Counted from the first letter of the stretch, positions 23,275-33,150 are shown. The stretch is 64,000 nucleotides of DNA from Diadophis punctatus similis (GCA_023053685.1 JALIGW010000005.1:52514742-52578741), one strand, 5' to 3'. The notes: generated by a model from the letters alone, not told the origin. Translations and numbers: made by a program.

Positions 23275-23460
23275 AAAACATGGCTCTTCCGGCAGGCGGG
23301 GTGAAGAAGAAGATCAGATTCCCCCTGACTGTAGGTTTTAAAATGATGTTATGCTTTAATTGTCATTTTATTGTACTGTTCTTATTCCTATTGTACACCG
23401 CCTTGAGTCCTACGGGATTGGGTGGCATATAAGAACTTTTAATTAAATTAAATTAAATTA
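23275..23460 (+). mobile_element. CR1 3' end fragment (divergent subfamily)
   Basis: The segment aacatggctcttccggcagg, then a 3' UTR and ccgccttgagtcctacggg ending in ATTAA repeats, is the terminal part of a CR1 LINE. Only about 185 bp remain. It differs from the 23884-24523 copy. Confidence 0.75.
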
Positions 23461-23883
23461 TATTATATTTAGATCCAACCCTCTGCCATTTAAATGAGTT
23501 CCCCTTCCTCATGTAAGCTACATTTGCAACAAGGTTTTATGAATTCAGAAATTTGCTTTTAAGTAAGCCAAATTAATTTAGATTTCTTACTTTAATACAG
23601 CCATTACATGTTATGCAAACCTGGAAAAGAATTAATATACTGTAGCTGCCTACAGAGAGATGAAAATCTTGTAGCTTCACCAGGCACTCTGAAGCTTTAG
23701 TTACTTTTGTTTCACATACATTCACATGCCTGCACACACACATGTTGATATTGGCACATCTATTTTATTGAGTTCACATAATGCCTAGGCTTAATTTTCC
23801 AATCTTTGATACAAATGGCTCAGTAATGTCAGCTGAATAACCTGTTCATTTGGCAAGCATCTACTATTTTCCTTCTCTTTGGA
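23461..23883. other. No recognisable feature
   Basis: AT-rich spacer between two CR1 fragments. Confidence 0.5.
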
Positions 23884-24523
23884 AGAATACTGCAACGCGC
23901 TCTACATGGGGCTACCCTTGAAGAGTATCCGGAGACTCCAACTGGTACAAAATGCGGCTGCGCGTGCTGTGGTGGGTGTACCAAGGTACACCCACGTGAC
24001 ACCTATACTCCGCCAGCTGCATTGGTTGCCCATTAGTCTCCGGGTCCAATTCAAGGTGTTGATCATCATCTTTAAAGCCCTTCATGGCTCCGGGACCGCA
24101 TTCTGCCTCATACTTCCCTTCGACCGGTTAGGGCCCACAGAGTTGGCCTCCTCCAGCTCCCGTCAGCCAAGCAATGCCGGCTGGCGGGCCCTAGGGGGAG
24201 GGCCTTCTCTGTGGCAGGTCCCGCGCTCTGGAACCAACTTCTTCCAGAGACCCGAACTATCCCCACCCTGCTGGCCTTCCGAAAAGCCGTTAAGACATGG
24301 CTTTTCCTGCAGGCAGGGGGCAGAGCTTAATTCCAGCTGAACTCTCCCCCGGGTATGTTTGGTTGTTGAATGGTTGTTTTTTTATACTGTAATTTTTAAT
24401 TTTTATATTATGTTTTTAATTCTGTTTATTGGTTATTTCTTGTATTTTTCTTGTGTTGTACGCCGCCCTGAGTCCCTCGGGAGTTGGGCGGCATATAAGA
24501 AAAGCCAAATAAATAAATAAATA
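23884..24523 (+). mobile_element. CR1 LINE, 5'-truncated, sense
   Basis: Starts abruptly inside the RT C-terminal region with EYCNALYMGLPLKSIRRL, continues through VQNAAARAVVGVPRY and LRQLHWLPISL, and ends with the 3' UTR (cgccctgagtccctcggg) and AAATA repeats. A deletion of about 17 bp near 24092 relative to the 11-kb copy shifts the frame after KALHGSG. It keeps CGA at 24117-24124 where the 11-kb copy has a stop. It is a dead copy but similar to the other, so probably the same recent subfamily. Confidence 0.9.
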
Positions 24524-25015
24524 CCTTGGGCTCATTTATGACCATAATTCTATCCTGTGATTTGCTTTTCTTAAGAGCAAGAACAGAAATGCATGGATGT
24601 GTCTTCTTGTTATTTATATACAGCTGAAAAGCCAGATTCTTACCTTACCTGTTTCCATGTACCTATTTATTTTATCATCAGAAGATGGTGAAGAAATTGA
24701 TCTTATTCAAAATCATCCACCACAACAGACTGCACCAAGGGCAGAGATGAGAAACACATAAACTCCCAGTAATGAAGTTCTATTCTTTTTTATTAATGGA
24801 TATAACATCTTCATTTGTTTTATGTTTCATGCATGTATACAGATTAATATTTTGTACCATTTCACATGGTCTAATGAAGAGAGAAAAATGCAAGGCTAAG
24901 TGTTATTTCTGTTACACTTGTGACATTGTCAAACAGGTTCAGAGGAGAACACATGTTGCAATTGTTCTTGATAAGAAACTTCTGAGCCAAATAATGAAAT
25001 GGATATACTGTATAT
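24524..25015. other. No recognisable feature
   Basis: AT-rich. The 24772-25065 open frame has no recognisable motif and runs into the next SINE. Confidence 0.5.
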
Positions 25016-25247
25016 TAGCACTTAGACTTATATACCACTTCATAGTGCTTTACAGCCCTCTCTAAGCGGTTTACAGAGTTCAGCATATTGCCCCCAACAA
25101 TCTGGGTCCTCATTTTACCCACCTTGGAAGGATGGAAGGCTGAGTCAACCTTGAGCATGGTGAGATTTGAACAGCTGAACTGCTGAACTAGCAGTCAGCT
25201 GGAGTAGCCTGCAGTAGCTGCATTTAACCACTGTGCCACCTCGGCTC
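25016..25247 (-). mobile_element. tRNA-derived SINE (Sauria type)
   Basis: Antisense, with tail at left, caacaatctgggtcctcat body and tRNA-like head ending ccacctcggctcc. Confidence 0.87.
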
Positions 25248-25765
25248 CATATTCAGGGTTAAAATGAAAGAGCATATATTTTCAGAATTATTCTGAAAAT
25301 TCTGAGTCTAGTACCAAATCAGTCTTATAAGCAGTTTATTAGTAGACTAAATTTTCCCAGTTTTCAATTGCTCCAAAATCGCGTTAGCAATTTAAAGATT
25401 TTTCAAGTCAAAAAGAAATGATTAGGCCTTTTATTTTAAAAAAGGAACATACCGTATTTTTTGGTGTATAAGACGCACCTTTTTCCTCCCTAAAAGTGGC
25501 TAAAAATTCAGGTGCATCTTATACTTCGAATGTAGCTTTTTTTCCAGCCCTAACTAGGTGCTAGCAGATCTTCCCAGCTCTTACCTTGCAGGCTTTTTCA
25601 TTGTTACTCTCTCCAAAGAATGTTTTTCCAGCCCTAAGTCTGTGCAGGTTTTTTTTTCATTGCTCTACTTGCTCCAAAGAAGTTGTTTTCTAGCCCTAAC
25701 CAGGTGCTAACAATCTTCCCAGCTCTTACTGGCTTGCAGGCTCTTTCATTGTTATTCTCCATAGT

Positions 25766-25868
25766 GGGCGGAGCGAGCCTCCAAGAATGGGATGATCCAA
25801 TCCATCAGCCAATCAGGACTGAGTCTGACTCTATATAAAAGCTGTCACCCCGAAGGGCACCCCCTCTT
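25766..25868 (+). repeat. DIRS left inverted terminal repeat with TATA box
   Basis: Identical over 103 bp to the complement of 31292-31394. It contains ctatataaaagc (about 25831-25842), a plausible RNA polymerase II core promoter for the + strand transcript. Identity implies recent insertion or template-copied ends. Confidence 0.93.
25831..25842 (+). promoter_or_regulatory. TATA-like core promoter in the DIRS left repeat
   Basis: TATATAAAAG lies about 1.1 kb upstream of the proposed ORF1 ATG. The same TATAAAA occurs in the ITRs of the diverged small copy at 13 kb, so it has been kept between family members. Confidence 0.6.
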
Positions 25869-26940
25869 TCGACTCAGTCCTAAGTCTGGGACTAGTGTTA
25901 CCTAACCTAGCAGGTTCTTCACAACTTGTCTTATTCTACAAATTCTACAATCAGTAAGTGTGATTAACCCCACTAACTTCCATCATGTGTGGGGGGGGGC
26001 AGCTGGTGTCCTGTGACAGCTGTCTGTCTTCTGGACTACTGCCCAGAGGATTGGTTCGTGGCCTGGCCATCCGGTTCCTGTAGTACCATCGTTATAAGTC
26101 ACAGAAGCTATCACGCTTGAGTGACCACCGGCCAGGGCGGCTCTGCCGCTTACCACGGGGAGGGGAACCCTTGACGACAACCTGTCAAAAAGCCTACCTT
26201 CGTGCAGCCTCTCGGTTCCCTCCTTTTCGGCTTCAGCGTTTCGGCGCCTCCATAAAAGCCTCCAATCCTCCCGTCGCTCCCTGGCTTCGTCCTGAGCCCT
26301 GCAGCCCTGTCAGGCCGTCCTGTCAGTTTTTGGCGCGAACCGCCATTTTCTTCAAAGTGCCGAGTGCCCGCCCTACAGCTGACGGTCGGGGGTGCCTCTG
26401 CGCAGGCGCTGAGCTCATCGCACTACTTTGCCGATCCGAGTGCGAAGAGGAGGCTTCAGCGCGCAGGCGCAGAACACATCGTGGAGCTTTGCCTGTCAGG
26501 CAAGTGAAGAGAGCCCTCCCGTTCCTTGGCTGCCGGCATTCACGGCAAACCTCTTCTCCTCCTGAGACCTCTGCATTACAAGGGAGTCCTCCGTTCCTGC
26601 AGCAAGGAGCCGCCCACCCTCAGTTCCGTTAAATCAGCTGTCGGGCGGCTCGAAGACATCAGCTGTTTGTCGGGCCGCGGCGTTGCTGCGCACTGCGCCC
26701 CAGAGGCCGCCCGAGTCATTGGGGCTTCCCCCACACACGCCGGCCTCTCTGTTTGAGCCCAGCTGTCTGTCGGAGCCGGCGCTAATTGCGCACGCGCTCC
26801 GGAGGGCTCCTCCGACGTCAGGGATTCCCTCGGCTCTCCTTCCGCCCTCGTCAGGCCAGCTGCTCTTCGGACGCTGCGCGAAGAGCTCCAACGCGCAGAC
26901 AGCCTCCACAGCTTCTCTGCCTGCCCTTTTTCACCTGGCC

Positions 26941-28560
26941 ATGGCAGACACCGGGGCCAAGAAGAGGGCCAAAACCGGCAAGGAGTCCAGCAAGCAGGAC
27001 TCAACTGACAGGGCAGCTTCCGCTCCTCCAGCCTCGCATAGGGACCGCTCCCCTCTGCGTCAGACAGGAGCCGAAGCCAAGAGACCCCCCCACAAGGAGG
27101 GTGGCCATAAGGACAAGGCTAAGCAGCCTGCCTCCACATCATCAGGCCTTCCTCGCACTCGTGACACTGGAGATCATCTGACCTCCAGATCCAGGCAGTC
27201 CTCGGGGGCCCTATCCCTGGATAACCTGAACCTTTGTTTGGGGGACATGGACATTTGGGAGGAACCCCAAACATCCCGCGCCCCCTCCCCGGCTGTTCCA
27301 CCACCCACGGCATCCGCCATCTTTCAGAGCCCAGAGGTCCAGGCCCTCATCCAGATGGCGATCAGAGACAGGATCGTGGCGGGCATTAAGCAGTCAACCG
27401 CACCAACGCCTTCTACCTCGGGCACAACGTCTGTCCCTCACCAGCAGCGCCGTCCTCTGCCGGCACCAGAGCAGGACCCGCCTCGGGCCACCGAGGCGAC
27501 CGCAGCTCCGTCTTCCCCGGAGTCGCTCCATGAAACCGAGGAGCCGGGACTGGACCTTGACCTGTCCGCTGATGAGGATGTCACACCGGAGCCCCCCGCG
27601 ACCACGGGCCTTTTTAACCCGGCCCTCTTTAAATCCTTGCTCCACAAGGCAAGGGCAGCGGCCAAGATGCCCCCGGTGGAGCCCAAACCAGCCGGCGAGG
27701 AGCAGAGCGATCCTCTCTTCGAAGAGACTACCTCGCAGGAGGAAGTTATTCCCGCTCCGAAACTCTTCATTACTTCGGTCACGAAGCAGTGGCAGACACC
27801 GATCGCGGGAGCGGCCCCGTCATCATTAGACAAGCGGTTTTTCAATGTGGCACAAGGGTTGGCTCAGCACCTACCGGTTCCACCGGTTGACCCGCCCATC
27901 AAGGCGCTCTACTCAGCCAACCCTCTGCCGGGTGACTCAGAAGAGCTCCTGCGCCCAGAGGACCGCCGTACGGAACAAGCCATTCTGCGTTCCCATCAAG
28001 CGGCAGCTTGGGCCGTCCGGGCCTCGGCGACGGCTTCATTCTTCTGCCGGACATCTATCCGCTGGCTCAAAGCGCTGCAAGAGCAGTCCTCCGACGGGCG
28101 CACCCGCCAGGACATCAACAAATTACTAGCGGTGGCCCAGTTCACCTCGGATGCCACTCTGCAAAGCGCACGCTTCGCAGCGAGATCAATGGGGGCATCC
28201 GTGGTGGCTCGCCGGATGCACTGGCTCCGTGGATGGCAGTCGGACGCTCGCCACAAGTGGCGCCTTGCCACCTCTCCAGTTCAGGGTCAGTCCCTCTTCG
28301 GGGAGGCGTTGGACCCATACCTTGTTGAGTCCAAGGACAAGAGGAAGGTCCTCCCTAACTGTACCCGCCGGGGTCAGAACAAACCCACTACTCCACCTCC
28401 CGCCCCTCCGCCCCGCCGCCCTTACCGGGCCCCTAGATACCGGGGTAGATATCAGGCGGGCGGCCGCCAGAATCAGGGGCAGGACAAGCCTAAGCCAGAC
28501 CCACCGGCCAAGCGTCCTTTTCGGGGTGCAGGCGGGCGCTCCTACCGCCGCTTCAAGTAG
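26941..28560 (+). CDS. DIRS ORF1, Gag-like protein (539 aa)
   Basis: Structural protein of the DIRS element, probably binding its RNA. I chose the ATG at 26941 (gccATGgca, good context), although the frame is open back to 26683. The N-terminal 130 residues are Ser/Pro/Lys-rich and likely disordered. The next third is acidic and proline-rich. The conserved DIRS Gag part runs roughly from residue 290 to 470, with KRFFNVAQGLAQHLPVPP, ASFFCRTSIRWLK, AARSMGASVVARRMHWLRGW and GQSLFGEALD. The C-terminus is strongly basic with Arg/Gly/Pro repeats, fitting nucleic-acid binding, and I saw no CCHC zinc knuckle. No internal stop. It ends at TAG 28558-28560, inside the frame of ORF2. Confidence 0.85.
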   Translation: MADTGAKKRAKTGKESSKQDSTDRAASAPPASHRDRSPLRQTGAEAKRPPHKEGGHKDKAKQPASTSSGLPRTRDTGDHLTSRSRQSSGALSLDNLNLCLGDMDIWEEPQTSRAPSPAVPPPTASAIFQSPEVQALIQMAIRDRIVAGIKQSTAPTPSTSGTTSVPHQQRRPLPAPEQDPPRATEATAAPSSPESLHETEEPGLDLDLSADEDVTPEPPATTGLFNPALFKSLLHKARAAAKMPPVEPKPAGEEQSDPLFEETTSQEEVIPAPKLFITSVTKQWQTPIAGAAPSSLDKRFFNVAQGLAQHLPVPPVDPPIKALYSANPLPGDSEELLRPEDRRTEQAILRSHQAAAWAVRASATASFFCRTSIRWLKALQEQSSDGRTRQDINKLLAVAQFTSDATLQSARFAARSMGASVVARRMHWLRGWQSDARHKWRLATSPVQGQSLFGEALDPYLVESKDKRKVLPNCTRRGQNKPTTPPPAPPPRRPYRAPRYRGRYQAGGRQNQGQDKPKPDPPAKRPFRGAGGRSYRRFK

Positions 28561-30446
28561 ATCCCACAGGCCTTCCCATTGGGGGTCGCCTATGCTACTT
28601 TGCCGGGCGATGGGAAGATACCACCACGGATAGTTGGGTGCGAGAGACCATTACATCGGGACTCGCACTCGACCTCCTCTCCACCCCTCCGGGATATTTC
28701 ATGAGGTGCCCCCAGTCCTCCAAGCCCGAGAAGCGGTCGCTAATGCTGGCCGCTATCCAGCACCTGTTGGAGATTGAGGCCATCCAACGGGTTCCGGAGG
28801 ACCAACAGGGGCAAGGCTTCTACTCCAACTTGTTCCTTGTCGAAAAATCCTCGGGGGGGTGGAGAGCGGTCCTGGACCTCAAGAGACTCAATAAATTTGT
28901 CGCATATAAGAGGTTCAAGATGCACACGCTGCAGTCCATCCTAGCGTGTGTACGAAAGGGGGACTTTATGTCCTCGATCGATCTGACAGAAGCTTACCTA
29001 CATGTACCAATTCGGCCTTCCCACCAAAAGTACCTCCGCTTCTGTTACATGTCCGAACATTATCAGTATTTGGCACTCCCATTTGGCCTCTCCTCCGCCC
29101 CGCGGGTCTTTACAAAGATCCTGGCCGCCCTTGCGGCGAGCATGAGGGCCATTCCCGTTCGCATGCACTGCTACCTGGATGACATTTTAGTCCTCTCGTC
29201 CTCCTTTGCGCGTGCGGAGGCTGACCTTCAGTTAACCATGGAATGCCTGGAGGAGCATGGCTTCTCCTTAAACATCGAAAAGAGCCAGCTCAGGCCCACT
29301 AACAGAATTACCCACCTAGGGGCTATTATCGACTCCCTGGAATGCAGGGTGTTCCTTTCCCAGGAGAGACAGGACAATATCACCACCCTTGTCCAACAGG
29401 TGCTCTGCCTACGACGGGCACCTCTGAAACAACTTTCGTCTCTCCTGGGGAAAATGATTTCGGCCATTCATATCACGCCCTGGGCACAACTGCACTCCAG
29501 GGACTTACAATGGCTCCTGCTCCCCTTCCAACAGGCGGGGAGGAGCAACTCTTCGACTAAAATCCTGATCCCATCCTTTGTCCGTCGCTCTCTCCAGTGG
29601 TGGCGGTCCCCGGCGATTTCCGAAGGATCCAGCTTCTTCGAGCCGAGCCGGGTGACGGTGACAACCGACGCCAGCCTGCAGGGATGGGGGGCCCACGTCC
29701 TTTCCCAGGTGGCCCAGGGAACGTGGTCTCAGCCGGAGACCCTCCTGAATATCAACATTCTAGAACTGAGAGCTGCATTCCGGGCCCTTCAGGAATTCCA
29801 GCACATCCTCCGCAACCGACATGTCCTGTTAATGACGGACAATGTAACCACCAAGGCCCACGTCAACCGCCAGGGTGGGACAGTTTCCCGGGGCCTGATG
29901 TCGGAGGCCAAAGCCTTGGGACTCTGGGCGGAGCGCCACCTGCTCTCGCTCCGAGCGGAGCACATCTCGGGAGTAGACAACGTAACGGCGGACTGGCTCA
30001 GTCGCAATGCGGTGGACTCGGCGGAGTGGAGCCTGCACCAGGATATCTTTCAGCAGCTGGTGCAGCGATTTGGCCTCCCAGTCATCGACCTCTTTGCCAC
30101 TCCCTGCAACGCCAAGCTCCCGAGGTTTGGCTCCCGCTACCGGTCTCAAGGGGCCGAGGACATCGACGCCCTTCGTTGCCCCTGGCCGAGGGGTCTCCTA
30201 TATGCCTTCCCTCCTCTGGCTGTACTCCCGCAAGTCATTCGCCGGATTATCATCGAGGAAGCGGAGGTGATTCTCCTCGCGCCGTACTGGCCCAGGAGAG
30301 CGTGGTTCGCGGACCTCCGGTCGCTATTGGCCAGCCCACCATGGCGGATACCACCGACCGCGTCTTCGCTCTCGCAGGGGTCCTTACTTCATCCGGACCC
30401 CCACTGGTTCAAGCTGACCGCTTGGCACTTGACCGGTGCTGCCTAA
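28329..30446 (+). CDS. DIRS ORF2, reverse transcriptase-RNase H with methyltransferase-like tail
   Basis: Copies the element RNA. The frame is open from 28329, overlaps ORF1 by about 230 nt in the -1 register, and has no ATG until 28701. Conserved GGRLCYFAGRW and TDSWVRETI lie before that ATG, so frameshifting, reinitiation or a spliced RNA is likely. Counting from codon 28638, the RT palm runs from about residue 70 with LVEKSSGGWRAVLDLKRLN, SSIDLTEAYLHVPI, LPFGLSSAPRVFTK and the catalytic YLDD (Tyr at 179, Asp 181-182). RNase H shows Asp344 (TTDAS), Glu376 (LELRA) and Asp401 (MTDN). From about 464 a Dam-methyltransferase-like segment has VIDLFATPCNAKLPRF and YAFPPL, where a true enzyme has (D/N)PPY. 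No frame-breaking change seen. Confidence 0.92.
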
Positions 30447-31165
30447 CTCATCGCGGGGTGCCCGACACCATTGTGGACACTCTCATGTCATCCAGACGGG
30501 CATCGACGGACCGCATCTACGCTTCTACATGGAAGTCGTTTTGTTCGTGGTGTTCAGCCGCCTCCCTTTGTCCGGTGGACCTTACCATCGTGGGTATTCT
30601 CCGCTTTTTACAAGCGGGCCTGGACAAGGGGTTGGCCCCCAACACTCTGCGTCGCCAAACGGCGGCACTCTCCACCGTGCTCTCCTGCGACACCGCAGAC
30701 ACACTGTCGGCCCATCCGCTGATACGGCGATTCCTAAGAGCGGCCTCCAACATCTCGCCGCCCGTCGTCCACAGATTCCCGACGTGGGATCTCCCGCGGG
30801 TTCTTCTGGCACTGACGACGGAGCCCTACGAGCCGCTACGCACCGTCTCACTAAGACACCTCACCCTCAAGGTTGCCTTCTTGGTGGCCATAACTTCGGC
30901 ACGTCGAATTTCGGAACTGGCGGCCCTATCGGTCCGGGAGGACTTATGTATATTCCATCCCGATAGGGTTGTTCTCCGTCTGGATCCGACTTTCGTTCCG
31001 AAGGTGAATACACTCTTCCATAGAACACAAGACCTGATCTTGCCCTCCTTTTATGCCCGGCCGTCCACGGACTTGGAACGCTAGTGGCATAACATTGACG
31101 TACGGAGGGCGGTTAAGATTTACAACGTCCGCACCGCCTCCTTACCTGAACGCCCCTTCTCGTAG
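30341..31165 (+). pseudogene. DIRS ORF3, tyrosine recombinase, truncated
   Basis: This enzyme would insert the element's circular DNA. The proposed start is ATG 30341 (cccaccATGg), overlapping the ORF2 end by about 100 nt in another frame. Seen: an N-terminal SAM-like core-binding region (SSRRASTDRIYASTWKSFC, GLAPNTLRRQTAAL), then HRFPTWDLPRVLLALT and the catalytic-domain start LKVAFLVAITSARRISELAA with the first catalytic Arg at about residue 188-189. Later DIRS blocks RVVLRLDPTFVPKV follow. A TAG at 31082-31084 stops the frame. Beyond it the same frame still encodes WHNIDVRRAVKIYNVRTASL, then enters internal complementary region sequence and stops at 31163. The His-x-x-Arg and nucleophile Tyr blocks are missing. 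Confidence 0.88.
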
Positions 31166-31182
31166 GGCGGAGCGAGCCTCCA
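31139..31182. repeat. Partial internal complementary region of the large DIRS copy
   Basis: Forty-four bases identical to the complement of 31377-31420. A complete region, as at 13340-13425, should also carry the complement of the left end, which is absent here. Its loss coincides with loss of the recombinase 3' end, so one deletion explains both. Confidence 0.85.
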
Positions 31183-31237
31183 GGTCCCTCCCTGTTGGTT
31201 TCTTGCATAGAGTTTTAGTTTTTCATGCCTGCTGTTT

Positions 31238-31243
31238 AATAAA
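31238..31243 (+). promoter_or_regulatory. Polyadenylation signal AATAAA of the DIRS element
   Basis: AATAAA lies between the internal complementary region and the right terminal repeat and is followed by a GT-rich stretch, fitting 3' end formation of the DIRS RNA. Confidence 0.55.
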
Positions 31244-31291
31244 AGTTTGGTTAGGTTGTTACACTATGGGTCTGACTCCATCCTTCGTCTC

Positions 31292-31394
31292 AAGAGGGGG
31301 TGCCCTTCGGGGTGACAGCTTTTATATAGAGTCAGACTCAGTCCTGATTGGCTGATGGATTGGATCATCCCATTCTTGGAGGCTCGCTCCGCCC
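31292..31394 (-). repeat. DIRS right inverted terminal repeat
   Basis: Exact reverse complement of 25766-25868. Its outer extension (31395-31436) is unique to this end and is the part copied into the internal complementary region. Confidence 0.93.
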
Positions 31395-31440
31395 TACGAG
31401 AAGGGGCGTTCAGGTAAGGAACAACGCCCCGTTCTCTCAG

Positions 31441-31770
31441 GTTTTTTTAAGTCCTAACCAGGAGATAAAATAATGTGCTGCAGCTGCTCCGAATAAGTTT
31501 TTTTTTTAGCCCTAACCAGGTGCTAACGATCTTCCCAGCTCTTACTGGCTTGCAGGCTCTTTCATTGTTATTCTCTCAGAAGGTTTTTTTAAGTCCTAAC
31601 CAGGAGATAAAATAATGTGCTGCAGCTGCTCCGAATAAGTTTTTTTTTAGCCCTAACCAGGTGCTAACGATCTTCCCAGCTCTTACTGGCTTGCAGGCTC
31701 TTTCATTGTTATTCTCTCAGAAGAAGGTTTTTTTAAGTCCTAACCAGGAGATAAAATAATGTGCTGAAGC
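31441..31770. repeat. Minisatellite of about 142-bp units inside the host MITE
   Basis: Units start at 31441, 31583 and 31727 (the last partial). They share gtttttttaagtcctaacc, gagataaaataatgtgctg and cagctcttactggcttgcag. A diverged set lies left of the DIRS insertion at about 25535-25759. Confidence 0.9.
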
Positions 31771-31895
31771 TGACCAGACTAAGGATGCTAGCCAGATGAA
31801 TACCTGGTAGGCAGATTGTTTTCCCCTATTTTCCTCCCCAAAAACTAAGGTGTGTCTTATACTCCGGTGCGTCTTATACTCCGAAAAATATGGTA

Positions 31896-32744
31896 TTTAT
31901 TTCCCTTATATTTTTCTCCCATGTGAATAATTTCCTATCTAGTAATAACTTTACCTTCATGTGATAGAATTGCTTCCAGGAATTGCTTCAAAATCAGTAG
32001 GAAATGATTGTAGTAGCTGTTAATTCAAATCAGTGACTATGCCTGATACCAGCTGCCCAATCACATGTGGTGACTCACTGAATCCTTAGACTTGAGTCTG
32101 AATTCTCCAACATTTCCTTTCTGGATGATAATACAAGAAAAAACAGTATTTTAGAGGGTATGGTAGCTTTTGCTATTTTCTATCTCACAGCTTAATATCA
32201 CCTTTCTTCTAAATTCATCTGCATTAAATCTGGTTTCATCATATTCTCAGCAGGGGCTTACTATGCTTGTGAATGTCACCCAATCCTGTAAAATTTCAAA
32301 AACATTGTTCAGCCATTTGTTGAATTACAATAATAATGAAAGGAAGCCTCGTTCTTCAGTTTCTGAACTGAGATTCACATTCAGCCCTGAGTCAAATGGA
32401 ATTAACTCTAAACTGGGGCCCAAACTTAATCTCATGGTCAATGCACAGTCTAGCTCTTATCACACTGGATTAAACTCAATCAAGTTACTTCAGCAATTAA
32501 CATATGCAGAACCTGGGTGAATTATAGCTGCTAGGCTTTCTAGCTCTAATTCAGCAGAAGTTACCCAAACACTCAACACAGTATGTCTGGGTAAAGATCA
32601 TTACTGTATATTAGAAGGAAAGTACTTAAAACAGCTGATTGTCCTCTATCTACAGGAGGGCACAGTCACTTTTATATTCAGTTTGAATTCTGATACTATT
32701 TATTCCTGATCTTTCTTTTCCCAGGCTTTCTGCTGTGAATTATT
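31896..32744. other. No recognisable feature
   Basis: AT-rich. The 32170-32520 open frame has no recognised motif. Confidence 0.5.
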
Positions 32745-32750
32745 TGGAAT

Positions 32751-32825
<75 letters not shown>

Positions 32826-33150
32826 TATTTATTTATTTTTTATTTATTTATTTTTTATTTATTTATTTTTTATTTATTTATTTATATGCCGCCCAACTCC
32901 CGGAGGACTCTGGGTGGCTTACAACAATATAAACAAATCAATATAAAAGCATTATCAAAAACACGTTCTTATTAGAAAAAATACATTTAAAAAATTAAAA
33001 ACATTTCAATCAACCGAAACATACAAGGGGTGACCATTTAAAAGTTATTCTATAGGGTCCCTATCCCCACGCCCGTCGGAAGAGCCAGGTTTTGACAGTT
33101 TTCCGGAAGGCCAACAAGGTGGGGGTGGTATGGATCTCCGGCGGTATTGC
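32745..33150 (-). mobile_element. CR1 3' end, antisense, with long ATTT tail
   Basis: A run of ATTT units (32749-32884) is the 3' tail. It is followed by tatatgccgcccaactcccgg, the CR1 3' UTR, then the last codons of the RT frame in antisense (tttccggaaggccaacaagg). The copy is truncated near 33150. The expanded tail probably began as the CR1 3' repeat and grew as a microsatellite. Confidence 0.82.

Larger units (their letters stand above)
25760..31436 (+). mobile_element. DIRS-like tyrosine-recombinase retrotransposon, nearly full length
   Basis: About 5.7 kb with perfect 103-bp inverted terminal repeats (25766-25868 and 31292-31394), three overlapping frames (Gag-like, RT/RNase H/methyltransferase-like and tyrosine recombinase) and a partial internal complementary region at 31139-31182, identical over 44 bp to the complement of 31377-31420. 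No target duplication is present. The junctions share ATTCTC/GTTCTC. DIRS elements replicate through a circular DNA that the recombinase inserts, and this layout fits. Gag-like ORF1 and RT ORF2 are open. The recombinase is truncated, so the copy is probably non-autonomous. Unoccupied copies of the target unit nearby (31561-31580) allow the ends to be placed to within a few bases. Confidence 0.93.
25452..31893. mobile_element. TA-flanked MITE (CCGTATTTT...ATAAGACGC ends) hosting a DIRS insertion
   Basis: The left end CCGTATTTTTTGGTGTATAA and the right end (complement of CCATATTTTTCGGAGTATAA) are imperfect inverted repeats, flanked by TA at 25450-25451 and 31894-31895. About 770 bp remain after removing the DIRS element. 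The interior is built from a repeated unit of about 142 bp (gtttttttaagtcctaacc ... ttattctctcagaag). The DIRS element sits within one such unit, next to ttattctc. A complete related copy lies at 60783-61213. No transposase is encoded. Confidence 0.85.

Noticed and set aside
26117..26632. 171-aa open frame upstream of DIRS ORF1
   Set aside because: It lies in the GC-rich DIRS leader, has no family motif and overlaps other frames. Most likely a chance frame.
29597..30340. N-terminal extension of the recombinase frame
   Set aside because: The frame is open but lies entirely within ORF2 coding sequence and has a shadow composition. The recombinase-like residues begin near 30341.
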